Notes: a model not told the origin generated them from the letters alone. A stretch of DNA of 64,000 nt from an uncultured Helicobacter sp. (GCA_944323645.1 CALUTE010000011.1:1-64000); one strand, 5' to 3'; shown: positions 34,829 to 43,499, numbered from the stretch's first letter. Program-made: numbers and translations.

Positions 34829-35527
34829 ATGAGCGAAATTATCCATTTTATTAATGAAATTATCCATTTTATTGTTGATACGGTTGGTTCTCTTGGGTAT
34901 GTAGGGATATTTTTAATGATGTTTTTAGAATCTAGTTTTTTTCCTTTTCCTTCCGAAGTAGCAATGATTCCAGCTGGATATTTGGTTTATAAGGGTTCGA
35001 TGAATATGGGGTGGGCATTGCTAGCTGGTGCGCTTGGCAGTTTGGCTGGTGCACTTTTTAACTATGTTTTAGCACTATATTTCGGACGTGCATTTTTACT
35101 ACGGTTTGGCAAGTACTTTTTCTTTACCGAAAAAACCATGATCAAAATGGAACAATTTTTTACGCGACATGGCGAGGTGAGCACTTTTCTTGGAAGACTC
35201 ATTCCTGTTGTGCGCCAATATATTTCATTGCCAGCTGGACTTGCTAAAATGAACTTATGGAAATTCAGTTTTTATACGACATTTGGTGCACTTATTTGGA
35301 TTACTATCTTAGCGATTTTTGGATATTATGTAGGAGTTGTGTTTGGCGATGATCTCTCGCTTACAAACATTACCAATGTCTTTATTGACAAAGCAAGCGA
35401 ATTTAGTGCTATCAAAGAATATTTGCATTATATTGTTTTTGCTACGCTTGGTGCAGTTGTGCTTATTGCGCTTATTTATGTGTTTTGGTATAAAAATAGG
35501 ACCGCCAAAAATGTCAAACAAAACTAG
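34829..35527 (+). CDS. DedA family membrane protein
   Basis: 232-residue inner-membrane protein of the DedA/VTT superfamily, members of which flip undecaprenyl phosphate or other lipids. Core motifs are visible: FLESSFFPFPSEVAMIPAG (about 33-51), then GRLIPVVRQYISLPAG (about 112-127) with the re-entrant loop arginines, and several hydrophobic helices. The N-terminus contains a 7-residue duplication (EIIHFIN followed by EIIHFIV). It overlaps pyrF by 17 bp. Confidence 0.88.
   Translation: MSEIIHFINEIIHFIVDTVGSLGYVGIFLMMFLESSFFPFPSEVAMIPAGYLVYKGSMNMGWALLAGALGSLAGALFNYVLALYFGRAFLLRFGKYFFFTEKTMIKMEQFFTRHGEVSTFLGRLIPVVRQYISLPAGLAKMNLWKFSFYTTFGALIWITILAIFGYYVGVVFGDDLSLTNITNVFIDKASEFSAIKEYLHYIVFATLGAVVLIALIYVFWYKNRTAKNVKQN
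34835..34873. repeat. 21-bp tandem duplication at the dedA 5' end
   Basis: GAAATTATCCATTTTATT at 34835-34852 recurs at 34856-34873, a 21-bp period equal to seven codons. It adds an extra EIIHFI unit to the DedA N-terminus and looks recent because the DNA copies are identical. Confidence 0.9.
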
Positions 35528-36263
35528 TCATTCTATGCGCCTTGTTATAGCACTTGATATGCCTACTTTTGAGGAAAATCTTGCCCTTGCAAAATACGTA
35601 CGCGAGCTTGATAACACTGTGCGCGAAACTATTTGGCTAAAGATTGGGCTGCGTTTTTTTATACGCGATGGTAAGGAAGGAATAGAATCCATAAAACGCG
35701 CAAGTGATGCCAACATTTTTCTTGATCTAAAGCTTTATGATATTCCAAACACTATGGCTAATGCCGCTTATGAATGCGCACTTTTAGGGGTTAATATGCT
35801 GACAATCCACACGAGCTCTGGGCTTGTTGGTATGCAAGCAGTTATGGAAAAACTAAGCTCTCTTAATACACCGCGCCCTCTTGTTATGGGTGTGAGTGCT
35901 CTTACGAGTTTTGACAAGGAGGGGTTTTGTGCTGTGTATGAACAAAGTATTGATACCTTTGTGAAACGTGCAAGTACACTTTGTGATAAAGCAGCAATTG
36001 ATGGGATCGTATGCTCCTGTCTGGAATCTAAATACATTAAATCTGACTATCCACATTTACTCACGCTAACACCAGGTATTCGTCCATTTGGTGCGATTGA
36101 TGATGACCAAAAGCGAGTTGCTTCTATTGCGCAAGCTTATAATGCCTTATCAGATTTTATCGTAGTAGGACGCCCAATCTACGCTGCCAAGGATCCAAGC
36201 ATAGCTATACACTCCATACTTGATCAAATACATCAAGTGAGCCAGGGTGTAAAGGGGGTATAA
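35511..36263 (+). CDS. pyrF: Orotidine 5'-phosphate decarboxylase
   Basis: Last step of UMP synthesis. The 250-residue TIM barrel has LVIALDMP, WLKIGLRFF, the catalytic FLDLKLYDIPNTM (Asp-Lys-Asp) and TPGIRPFGAIDDDQKRV with IVVGRPI for phosphate binding. The ATG at 35511 has AGGA ten bases upstream and lies inside the end of dedA; the ATG at 35535 (MRLVIALD) is an alternative that fits homologues well but has no RBS. Its TAA overlaps the panC ATG by one base. Confidence 0.93.
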   Translation: MSNKTSHSMRLVIALDMPTFEENLALAKYVRELDNTVRETIWLKIGLRFFIRDGKEGIESIKRASDANIFLDLKLYDIPNTMANAAYECALLGVNMLTIHTSSGLVGMQAVMEKLSSLNTPRPLVMGVSALTSFDKEGFCAVYEQSIDTFVKRASTLCDKAAIDGIVCSCLESKYIKSDYPHLLTLTPGIRPFGAIDDDQKRVASIAQAYNALSDFIVVGRPIYAAKDPSIAIHSILDQIHQVSQGVKGV

Positions 36264-37123
36264 TGAAAATTTTGCATACAAAAGAGGAATTAATCTCTTT
36301 TCGTGCAAGTCTTGATGAATGTTCTCCTACAGTATGTGTGGGGCTTGTACCGACAATGGGCGCGTTGCACAATGGACACAAATCACTCATTCAAGCAAGT
36401 CTTTCAGAGAATCAACACACAATAGTTTCGGTGTTTGTAAATCCCACGCAATTCGCTCCAAATGAAGATTTATCAACCTATCCGCGCACGCTAGAATCTG
36501 ATTGCGCACTATGCGCAGATCTTGGCGTAAGTGCAGTATTTGCCCCAAACGTAGAAGAAATGTATGAATCACCGCTAGATGCACAATTTCATAATGATGA
36601 AGTATCTATGCTTCCGCCAAGATCAATGGGTTATGTTCTTGAGGGATTTGCTCGCCCAACGCACTTTAGTGGTGTTTTACAAGTGGTAATGAAACTTTTT
36701 ATGCTTACGCGTGCGCACAATGCATATTTTGGGCGTAAAGACGCGCAGCAGATCTTGCTTATTCGGCGTATGGTACAAGATCTATTCATACCCATACAAA
36801 TTCGAGATTGTCCTATTGTTCGGGATACCGATGGGCTTGCTCTTAGCTCACGCAATATCTATCTTAGCAAAGAAGAGCGCGCAAGGGCGCTTGCCATACC
36901 TCGCGCACTAGAATCTATCTTGCAGGCATACAACAATGGAGAAATACACACAAACACATTGCGTGCTATAGGACTTAGAGAGCTTAAGGGTGTCGAGGTT
37001 GAGTATTTGCAGATATGCAATGAAAATCTTAGGGCTATAAAGCAAGTCATTGCACAAAAAAGTTTAGTTTTGCTTGCAGCACGCATTGGTACAACACGAC
37101 TTTTAGATAATTTATGGTTATGA
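36263..37123 (+). CDS. panC: Pantothenate synthetase
   Basis: Joins pantoate and beta-alanine with ATP to form pantothenate, the coenzyme A precursor. The 286-residue protein has VPTMGALHNGHKSLI (about 29-43), VFVNPTQF, YFGRKDAQQ and DGLALSSRN, the complete set of adenylate-forming motifs. It starts on the last base of pyrF and ends ten bases before the porin gene. coaE, at the other end of the same pathway, is at 59385. Confidence 0.97.
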   Translation: MKILHTKEELISFRASLDECSPTVCVGLVPTMGALHNGHKSLIQASLSENQHTIVSVFVNPTQFAPNEDLSTYPRTLESDCALCADLGVSAVFAPNVEEMYESPLDAQFHNDEVSMLPPRSMGYVLEGFARPTHFSGVLQVVMKLFMLTRAHNAYFGRKDAQQILLIRRMVQDLFIPIQIRDCPIVRDTDGLALSSRNIYLSKEERARALAIPRALESILQAYNNGEIHTNTLRAIGLRELKGVEVEYLQICNENLRAIKQVIAQKSLVLLAARIGTTRLLDNLWL

Positions 37124-37133
37124 AGGAGCAAGA

Positions 37134-38381
37134 ATGAAGAGTATCCAAAGAATTGCTTACAGCTTAGGGTTGTGCCTTAATGTTGTGTTTGGATTCGAAA
37201 GCATTGATGAAGCACTTAAAAATGGTGTCAGTAAGGGCGATGTGATTTTGTATGGCAATTATGTTGGACTCCAAAAGGGAAGCGTTACAGAAACAGGTAG
37301 TACCACACTTGGTTTAGCGCATTATTCGTATTTGGGGGGGCTTGGATATTTGGTTGGTAATATTGGATTAAACTATACCTCTGGATTTTACAAGAACTTT
37401 CGTGCTTCTATTGGGTTTCGGGCTATGGCTTCTTTATATGATGCAAATGAAGGCTTTTTCGCGCCTACTGGCGGAAGGGGCGATACAAGAGCAGATTTTT
37501 TTAACAGAAATCAAGCCACAATTGCAGAATCTTTTATTGAATATTTTGATGGAGACACAAGCGTAAAAGCAGGACGTCTTGCCATTAAAAACGATTGGAT
37601 CAATACACTTGGTGATGGTGTTTGGATTCGTAATCGTTCCTTTAAAAAGCTTATGATTGAAGCGTTTTGGGTAAATGATTTTGGGCGGATTGATTATTAT
37701 CAAATGACATCTTTTTATCGCCCAACACTCACAGGGATTTATAATGCAGGGCTTAAATATTACATACTTAATGATTCACTCACTGCAAATGCGTATGCAT
37801 ATTTTTCTGCTCCCATTTTTACAGCTGTCGGAGGAAGAATTGATGGAAAAATATCATTTTTGGATTTTGATTTGAAGGGACACTTGGGCTATGCTTATAG
37901 TTTAGAACATACAAATACGCTAGAATCTGTTGATCTTATCAATACAGGAAGAAATGGTAATGCACTTTATACACAAGTTTCTTTTGGACTGCCAAATGTA
38001 TTTGATATTGTGCTTGGTTATATTCACACAGGCAAGCAATCTGGCTGGGGAAGCATTGCGATTATGGGCAATAGCATTGATCCATTTTTTGTATGGGGAG
38101 GTAAGGTACTAAAAACACAGCCTAATGTCAATCTTTTGTATGCGCAGGTTAGCACGCGTGTAGATCGATTTAATTTTCTTATAACCTATGGGGCAAGTTT
38201 TTATGATTATGTGAGTGGCACAACGCGCACACAAGCAAACCAAAACGAGCTAAATATTGCTATGGAGATAGGTTTTACCCGCAATGTCATAGGTGTTCTC
38301 AATATACTAAACACACATTTAGATGCTAGCGGTATTCCTACAATGACACAAGTAAATGGCGGTTTGCGACTAGCTTTTTAA
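37134..38381 (+). CDS. Opr/Hof-type outer-membrane porin
   Basis: 415-residue predicted outer-membrane porin resembling OprD-like channels of Helicobacter and Campylobacter. A signal peptide (about 1-20) is followed by ESIDEALKNGVSKGDVILYGNY, a typical N-terminus of the family, then alternating strands (ETSVKAGRLAIKNDW-like region near 145) and a final VNGGLRLAF with terminal Phe. AAGGAG precedes the ATG. A run of seven G lies at 37334-37340. Which solutes pass is unknown. It sits ten bases after panC, an unexpected companion for a biosynthetic gene. Confidence 0.8.
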   Translation: MKSIQRIAYSLGLCLNVVFGFESIDEALKNGVSKGDVILYGNYVGLQKGSVTETGSTTLGLAHYSYLGGLGYLVGNIGLNYTSGFYKNFRASIGFRAMASLYDANEGFFAPTGGRGDTRADFFNRNQATIAESFIEYFDGDTSVKAGRLAIKNDWINTLGDGVWIRNRSFKKLMIEAFWVNDFGRIDYYQMTSFYRPTLTGIYNAGLKYYILNDSLTANAYAYFSAPIFTAVGGRIDGKISFLDFDLKGHLGYAYSLEHTNTLESVDLINTGRNGNALYTQVSFGLPNVFDIVLGYIHTGKQSGWGSIAIMGNSIDPFFVWGGKVLKTQPNVNLLYAQVSTRVDRFNFLITYGASFYDYVSGTTRTQANQNELNIAMEIGFTRNVIGVLNILNTHLDASGIPTMTQVNGGLRLAF

Positions 38382-38478
38382 TGTGATTTTGTTTTCACAC
38401 TGGCTTTATGTTTGTGCTTTATAATGGTGTTGCTTGGTAGATTCTAGCTGCCAAGCAATTTCTTACAAAGGACAACCT

Positions 38479-38868
38479 ATGAAAAAAATATGTTATGTAA
38501 TGGTACTTAGTATTGTTAGTAGTGTTTTTGTTGGTGCTGCAGATTTTAGCAAAAAGAGCGACAAAGAGTTTATTGCTCTTGCTGGAAGCATAAGCCCTAG
38601 CGATGAGCCTGATTATATGATAGAGCTTCGCAAAAGACTTGATACCAAGCTCTACCCAGAAGCTAAAAACTTTAAAAAAGCCATACAAGATGCCAAAAAA
38701 GAAGCTCATAGCAAGCTTTCAGAAGAGCAAAGACAAAAACGTGCAATCCAAGTATGCAAAGCAATGCGTTCAAAAACCGATACAATGAGTGGCAAGGAGA
38801 TTCGAGAATCTGGGTTGCGCATTCATTATGGGGATTGCGATACGATACCAAAAAAACCAAAACATTGA
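38479..38868 (+). CDS. DUF1104 family secreted protein
   Basis: 129-residue protein with a signal peptide (to about residue 20, VFVGA). The mature part begins ADFSKKSDKEFIALAGSI, the hallmark of DUF1104, a family confined largely to Helicobacter and relatives. The rest is helical and charged, with a Cys pair (VCKAM and YGDCD) that could form a disulphide in the periplasm. AAAGGA before the ATG at 38479 fixes the start; an upstream extension to 38434 is rejected. Function is unknown. It is 97 bp after the porin. Confidence 0.83.
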   Translation: MKKICYVMVLSIVSSVFVGAADFSKKSDKEFIALAGSISPSDEPDYMIELRKRLDTKLYPEAKNFKKAIQDAKKEAHSKLSEEQRQKRAIQVCKAMRSKTDTMSGKEIRESGLRIHYGDCDTIPKKPKH

Positions 38869-38883
38869 TAACTAGGCTAGATG

Positions 38884-38900
38884 GCGCTCTAAATGAGCGC
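38884..38900. terminator. Short GC hairpin after DUF1104 gene
   Basis: GCGCTC (38884-38889) and GAGCGC (38895-38900) with a 5-nt loop lie 16 bp beyond the DUF1104 stop. No T-run follows, so it may terminate weakly ahead of the two-component operon. Confidence 0.4.
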
Positions 38901-38935
38901 ACAGATATTGTTTCTACTAGAATCTAAGGAAAAAA

Positions 38936-39649
38936 ATGCCCGCAAAAATCCTACTTTTAGAAGATGATATTTTGCTCTCTGAAATACTTACCGATGAACT
39001 ACGCGAAAATGGCTTTGAAGTGTGTTTGTGTGAAGATGCTAAAAGCGCACTTGAATCTGGATATGAGCAGCATTTTGATCTGTGGATTTTTGATGTCAAA
39101 GTACCTTTAGGCAAAGATTTCACCAAAAAAAACCAAAAAAGCACATTAGCAAATGGCTTTGAAGTATTGCGTGAGTTGCGCGCACTTGGTAAAACTACGC
39201 CTGCAATTTTTCTCACATCACTTGCAATGCTTGATGATGTAAAAGAAGGATTCCTAGCGGGCTGTGATGATTATGTGCGCAAACCTTTTGAAATCGATGA
39301 GCTCTTGCTCAGAATCCACTCATTACTCAAGCGACGCTTTGCTCATCAGCAAATACAAACCCTAAATCTTGGTGGAGGCTTTTATTTTGATATTATCCAA
39401 AAAACACTTTTTTCTAATGGAGTTATCATATCGCTTACCAATAAAGAACGTGAATTACTTGCTTTATTGCTTGAGAATCGTGGAAAATTTGTTACGCAAG
39501 ATATGATTTTTGAACGCATTTGGAATTACGATGAAATGCCAACTAATATGGCACTACGCGTTTATATCAAAAATCTGCGAAAGATTCTAGGCAAAGAGGC
39601 AATTATTACCCAGCGATTTAGGGGATACTGCTATGCGCAAAAACTTTAA
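38936..39649 (+). CDS. OmpR-family response regulator (CrdR-like)
   Basis: 237-residue transcription regulator: receiver domain (1-125) and winged-helix DNA-binding domain (about 140-237). Acidic residues Asp10-Asp11, phospho-acceptor Asp53 (IFDVKVP), Thr94 and Lys116 are all present. Between Asp53 and the next helix is an unusual basic insertion of about 14 residues (GKDFTKKNQKSTLANG, 59-74) not found in standard receivers. AAGGA precedes the ATG. It overlaps the kinase gene by 17 bp. The pair resembles H. pylori CrdRS (copper and nitrosative stress), but that specific match is uncertain. Confidence 0.88.
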   Translation: MPAKILLLEDDILLSEILTDELRENGFEVCLCEDAKSALESGYEQHFDLWIFDVKVPLGKDFTKKNQKSTLANGFEVLRELRALGKTTPAIFLTSLAMLDDVKEGFLAGCDDYVRKPFEIDELLLRIHSLLKRRFAHQQIQTLNLGGGFYFDIIQKTLFSNGVIISLTNKERELLALLLENRGKFVTQDMIFERIWNYDEMPTNMALRVYIKNLRKILGKEAIITQRFRGYCYAQKL

Positions 39650-40937
39650 TGCAGTTATTTTTAAGATTTTAATACTCTATCTTGGGACAAGCATTTTACT
39701 TTTGGGGTTTATTTTTTTTATGATGTACCACAAAGGTTTGCACAATCTGCGCATACAACAAATGATACAAATACGAACTAACTATATCCAAATCGTAACC
39801 ACTTTATATGAGCAGAATCTAGATTCTGCAATCAAGACATTACCAAGTATGATTTCTACGCCATTTGCTCTCATAGATTCTGCGGACAATGTAGTCTTTA
39901 GTAATCTCACAAAACAGCCTCAGAGTGTGCTAAAAGCCTTAGATAACAATGCTTTTGTTGAGATTGATGCAAGCGTGTTTTTTGATATGAGGCGCAATAA
40001 AACATTTGAACATATCCTAACACAACCACCTTTTAATCTCGCTAAGCGCCCAAAAAAAGAATTCAAACACTTTGAAAAATTGCATTTGCGTGTTATTTTA
40101 CAAAGTGATGCGATCGATGATATTAAGCTGCCATTTTTACAACACGAGGTTTTGTTAGATTCTCCTTCGTCTAAAAGCATACAAGAGGAAATAACCACGC
40201 TACGCTTGGAGATTGTGTTGTATCTACTGTGCGCACTGTGTGTTATGGGGGTTGTAGCTTACGTGCTTGTTCGACTATCTTTTCGCCCAATAGCAGAAAA
40301 AATACAAACATTAGAGCGCTTCATAAAAGACACTACTCACGAGATAAACACACCCCTTAGCGTGATACTAATGAGCACACAGAAATTTGACACAACAAAG
40401 CTTTCGGATGCCAATCTCAAATGGCTAAATCACATTAAGCTTTCAGCGCAAAATCTCCATAGGCTTTATCGAAATCTTATTTTTCTCAATCTCTACAACA
40501 AAAAAGGAGTGCAAAGCAGTATAAACCTTAAAACATTGATACTACAGAGAATCGAATATTTTTCACCACTTATCGCACAAAAATTGCTTACTCTACACAC
40601 ACAGCTAACACCTACCCATATTGATGCCAATCTCGATGAGATTACGATTTTGTTAGATAACCTTTTAAGCAATGCGATTAAGTACAATCACAAAGGTGGC
40701 AATATTACAATCAAACTAGAATCTACACAGCTAAGTATTAGTGATAGTGGCTATGGCATAGACAAAAATCAAATGGCGCATATTTTTGAACGCTATGTTC
40801 GCTGCAATGATGATCAAGGCGGTTTTGGTATAGGACTTGCTCTTGTGCGCGAAATCGCTACGCGATATGGAATGCAAGTAAGCGTGCAAAGCGAAGTGGG
40901 TAAAGGTAGCGTGTTTATAGTAGCTTTTAAAGAATAA
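39633..40937 (+). CDS. Sensor histidine kinase (CrdS-like)
   Basis: 434-residue membrane kinase. Two transmembrane segments (about 9-31 and 193-214) frame a periplasmic sensor domain of about 160 residues with no recognisable fold. The kinase core has the H-box DTTHEINTPLS with phospho-His236, N-box LLSNAIKYN, G1 ISDSGYGID, F-box and G2 GFGIGLAL. It overlaps the response regulator gene, so the two form one signalling unit. An 18-bp perfect palindrome at 39812-39829 encodes part of ENLDSA-type sequence near residues 60-66. Confidence 0.92.
   Translation: MRKNFNAVIFKILILYLGTSILLLGFIFFMMYHKGLHNLRIQQMIQIRTNYIQIVTTLYEQNLDSAIKTLPSMISTPFALIDSADNVVFSNLTKQPQSVLKALDNNAFVEIDASVFFDMRRNKTFEHILTQPPFNLAKRPKKEFKHFEKLHLRVILQSDAIDDIKLPFLQHEVLLDSPSSKSIQEEITTLRLEIVLYLLCALCVMGVVAYVLVRLSFRPIAEKIQTLERFIKDTTHEINTPLSVILMSTQKFDTTKLSDANLKWLNHIKLSAQNLHRLYRNLIFLNLYNKKGVQSSINLKTLILQRIEYFSPLIAQKLLTLHTQLTPTHIDANLDEITILLDNLLSNAIKYNHKGGNITIKLESTQLSISDSGYGIDKNQMAHIFERYVRCNDDQGGFGIGLALVREIATRYGMQVSVQSEVGKGSVFIVAFKE
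39812..39829. repeat. 18-bp palindrome made of the enriched word
   Basis: GCAGAATCTAGATTCTGC is a perfect palindrome: two copies of AGAATCT head to head, inside the histidine kinase gene. It shows the word pairing also inside coding sequence. Confidence 0.9.
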
Positions 40938-41143
40938 ATCTAAGATTTTGTAAATTTTATATCTTTGGCAGATACTTATGGGGTTGCATCAAAATTAGGA
41001 TAGTCATTATTAAACACGGGTAACTTCCATTTCCAAATTTTGTAATTTCATAAACAAAGCCCAGAATACAAAATTTTACGAAGATTATAAACCCAATTAA
41101 AACCAATAGTATTGTTATAAATTTAAACTTGAAGATTATAAAA

Positions 41144-41246
41144 CCCCTTTTCAGATACCTACGGCACAACCCAAAAACGAGTGCTCTGCTGTGTTCCCAC
41201 CCTGAAGCGTTGCCCGAAAATGACTTTGCATAGGTCTAAAAAGGAG
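41144..41246 (-). ncRNA. ffs: Signal recognition particle RNA (4.5S-type)
   Basis: Read on the minus strand, TTCAGG, GTG, GGAA, CAC, AGCAG reproduces SRP RNA domain IV: a GGAA tetraloop closed by GUG/CAC (41191-41200) and flanked by the Ffh-binding symmetric loop (CAGG against AGCA), as in E. coli 4.5S RNA. The ends pair: CTCCTTTT with AAAAGGGG and AGACCTA with TAGGTATCT, giving a hairpin of about 103 nt. TAGAAT (41254-41259) is a possible -10, and TTTT follows the 3' end. The RNA joins Ffh to target membrane proteins. The ends are approximate. The rest of 40938-41375 shows no gene. Confidence 0.78.
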
Positions 41247-41317
41247 CGAGTCGGATTCTATCTAGTTTGCACTTAAAAATCGCTTTACACTTAATTATTT
41301 CTTTACAAAGCTTGTTT

Positions 41318-41323
41318 TATAAT
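41318..41323 (+). promoter_or_regulatory. -10 element of the rsmD-fliL-acpS run
   Basis: TATAAT about 52 bp before the GTG start of the first gene of the run. Confidence 0.5.
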
Positions 41324-41375
41324 ACTTACAGTTTAGTTGTAGCGCACAACAAAATCTATAAACAAAGGCTACCTC

Positions 41376-41729
41376 GTGAAAATTGCAGTTGTATGTGAGT
41401 CAGAACTCCTTCAAAAAAGCCTAGAAATGTATCTGAAAACTATGCTTGCACCTATAGAAGAGTGCGATTTTGTCCTCTCTGATTATCAAGCGTGCGATAT
41501 GAAACCTGTATGTTTGGTGGGCAATATAAGCGGATCACATATAAAAAACCCTTTTACGCAAGAATCTCTTTTAGCAGATTGCAAGATTTTTTATGCAAAC
41601 TATTGCCAAGATAAACTTGGTGCCCTTTCCCCCAAAGATTCCAAAATTTTTATCCAAATCGATGCGCTTATTGAGGAAACGCTGGCTGATTTTCGCCACA
41701 AGCTTTACGCGCTTCTTAGCGGAAAATAA
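41376..41729 (+). CDS. Conserved hypothetical protein upstream of rsmD
   Basis: 117-residue soluble protein of unknown function. It starts with GTG; AAAGG lies seven bases upstream. MKIAVVCESELLQKSLEMYL looks like a Rossmann-type first strand and helix, and the rest alternates alpha and beta. An ORF of this size and position precedes rsmD-fliL-acpS in H. pylori as I recall. It ends four bases before rsmD, so it is part of the same transcription unit. Confidence 0.72.
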   Translation: MKIAVVCESELLQKSLEMYLKTMLAPIEECDFVLSDYQACDMKPVCLVGNISGSHIKNPFTQESLLADCKIFYANYCQDKLGALSPKDSKIFIQIDALIEETLADFRHKLYALLSGK

Positions 41730-41733
41730 ACTT

Positions 41734-42429
41734 ATGATACCAAGCCCTACAAAATCCAAAAAACGTTCTCCGCACGGAAAAAAGACACTTTGTATTATTG
41801 GTGGAAAATGGCGATCTCTAAAACTCTATGCGCCACCTACTCAAGCAAAAACTCCTACCACTCGTCCAAGCAAGGCTATTCTCAAAGAATCTTGTTTTAA
41901 TACGCTTGCTTATGAGGTTTGTGATTCATATTTCATCGAAGGATTTGCGGGTAGCGGAAGTATGGGTATAGAGGCGCTAAGTCGAGGGGCGCAAGGCGCG
42001 ATCTTTTGCGAACAAGACCCAAAAGCCCTTGAAGTTTTACGCAACAATCTTGAACTTATCAAAATACCTATCGTATCCACATATCCCGCCCTATCTCCAT
42101 CCGCTAAGTACCCATCATCAAAATCCCAGCATATTTATGCGCATATTATCAAGGGCGATAGCTTTTTGACACTACCGCCATTGCTCGCTACATTTGCGCA
42201 TTCTAGCATTCTCTACTTGGATCCACCCTTTTTTATTCGCGAGAATTATGCTAATATTTATGAGAAATGTGCTAGCCTTATCGCCCAAATTCATAATCCT
42301 GCTATCAAGATTCTAATAGTTGAGCATAGTAGTTTATATACATTTGGCGAGCAAATTGGCGATTTTATACTGACAAAAAGCAGAAGGTTTGGCAAAAGCA
42401 CTCTGACTTATTTCACACAAGGAGCATAA
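41734..42429 (+). CDS. rsmD: 16S rRNA (guanine966-N2)-methyltransferase
   Basis: Methylates G966 of 16S rRNA during 30S assembly. The 231-residue protein has IIGGKWRSLKL, TRPSKAILKESCFNTL, the SAM-binding FIEGFAGSGSMGIEALSRGA and the catalytic DPPF in ILYLDPPFF. The ATG at 41734 is chosen; an upstream extension overlaps the preceding gene and is not family-like. It abuts fliL with no gap. Confidence 0.93.
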   Translation: MIPSPTKSKKRSPHGKKTLCIIGGKWRSLKLYAPPTQAKTPTTRPSKAILKESCFNTLAYEVCDSYFIEGFAGSGSMGIEALSRGAQGAIFCEQDPKALEVLRNNLELIKIPIVSTYPALSPSAKYPSSKSQHIYAHIIKGDSFLTLPPLLATFAHSSILYLDPPFFIRENYANIYEKCASLIAQIHNPAIKILIVEHSSLYTFGEQIGDFILTKSRRFGKSTLTYFTQGA

Positions 42430-42978
42430 ATGGCAGAAGAACAAGAACAGCAAGAACAAAAAAGCGGTGGCAATAAGACAATATTATTTGTAGTACTTGG
42501 CGTGGTTTTATTGCTTATTATCATCGGTGTGGTCGCGATTATGCTAATGAGTGGTGGACACAAGGAAGAAGATACTGCCGAGTCATCTAAATCTGAATAC
42601 AAAAAAAGCGACACTACACCAAAAGTTGCAAGTGCTGGAGCCGCATCTTTGATGAGTATTGGTCCTACATTTATTGTATTTTCTGATAGCAAACCTACTA
42701 TTGTCAATCTCTCTACGCAAGGGAGAGAAGCGTATCTTTCGGTTGCTATTTCGATTGCACTTAGTAGTGAAAAACTCCAACCTGAAGTGGAAAAAAAGGT
42801 TGATGCAATCAAATTTACTATTATCGATGTTTTTTCGTCTAAAACTCCCGATGAGCTCAAAACAAGTAAGGGTAAAGAAAAAGTTTTAGAAGAAATTCGT
42901 CAAAGACTCAATAGTTTTCTTGTTGATGGAGAAGTTACGAATGTTTTTCCAACGAATTTTATTATTCAACAAGGCTAG
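42430..42978 (+). CDS. fliL: Flagellar basal body-associated protein FliL
   Basis: Inner-membrane protein that surrounds the stators of the flagellar motor. The 182-residue protein has a short cytoplasmic start rich in Glu/Gln, one transmembrane helix (about 17-40), a Lys/Ser/Glu-rich linker and the periplasmic stomatin-like FliL domain (about 75-182; VNLSTQGREAYLSVAISIAL, then RQRLNSFL). The only flagellar gene in the window. rsmD and acpS as neighbours match H. pylori. Confidence 0.94.
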   Translation: MAEEQEQQEQKSGGNKTILFVVLGVVLLLIIIGVVAIMLMSGGHKEEDTAESSKSEYKKSDTTPKVASAGAASLMSIGPTFIVFSDSKPTIVNLSTQGREAYLSVAISIALSSEKLQPEVEKKVDAIKFTIIDVFSSKTPDELKTSKGKEKVLEEIRQRLNSFLVDGEVTNVFPTNFIIQQG

Positions 42979-43004
42979 CTAAAACATAGGGTCCCAGTAT
43001 TTTG

Positions 43005-43385
43005 ATGATAGGTATAGATATTGTCTCAATTACTCGGGTAGAGCGAGTTTTTATGCGATATGGGGAGCGATTTTTGGAGCATTTTCTGCTTCCTAGCGAG
43101 ATTGATCTTTTGCGCTTTAAGGATTTTGCTCTTAGTAGTATTGCAGGATTTTGGGCAGCAAAAGAGGCTTGTGCTAAAGCTCTTGGCGTGGGTATTGGAC
43201 AAGAACTTAGATTTTTTGATATGTGTATTTCTTACACTCAAACAAAAGCACCGCTTATCGTTCTTCCTGAAGAAAAAATGCAAGCATTTGGTATTATTTC
43301 ATTGGCACTTAGTATTAGCCACGATGGTGGATTTGCAATCGCTGCTGTCATTGCTGAATCTAGCAGTAGATACAAAGCTAAGTAG
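43005..43385 (+). CDS. acpS: Holo-[acyl-carrier-protein] synthase
   Basis: Transfers 4'-phosphopantetheine from CoA to acyl carrier protein. The 126-residue protein has the two family motifs GIDIVSITRVER and FWAAKEACAKALG, and ends with LSISHDGGFAIAAV. The ATG at 43005 is used; the TTG codon immediately before it could serve instead, and the RBS is weak. It completes a pathway link with panC and coaE elsewhere in the window. Confidence 0.94.
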   Translation: MIGIDIVSITRVERVFMRYGERFLEHFLLPSEIDLLRFKDFALSSIAGFWAAKEACAKALGVGIGQELRFFDMCISYTQTKAPLIVLPEEKMQAFGIISLALSISHDGGFAIAAVIAESSSRYKAK

Positions 43386-43499
43386 ATAGGCTCTTTTAGA
43401 TTCTGCTTGGTGTGCAAACATATCCAGATTGAGTATTTATGCTAGATTTGGCTCAATTGTTGCTTGGAATATAGAATGAATTATTGGCAAAGGAATATG

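Noticed and set aside
40957-41169. 70-codon hydrophobic minus-strand ORF
   Set aside because: It needs a TTG start without an RBS and overlaps the 3' half of the SRP RNA; no family recognised.
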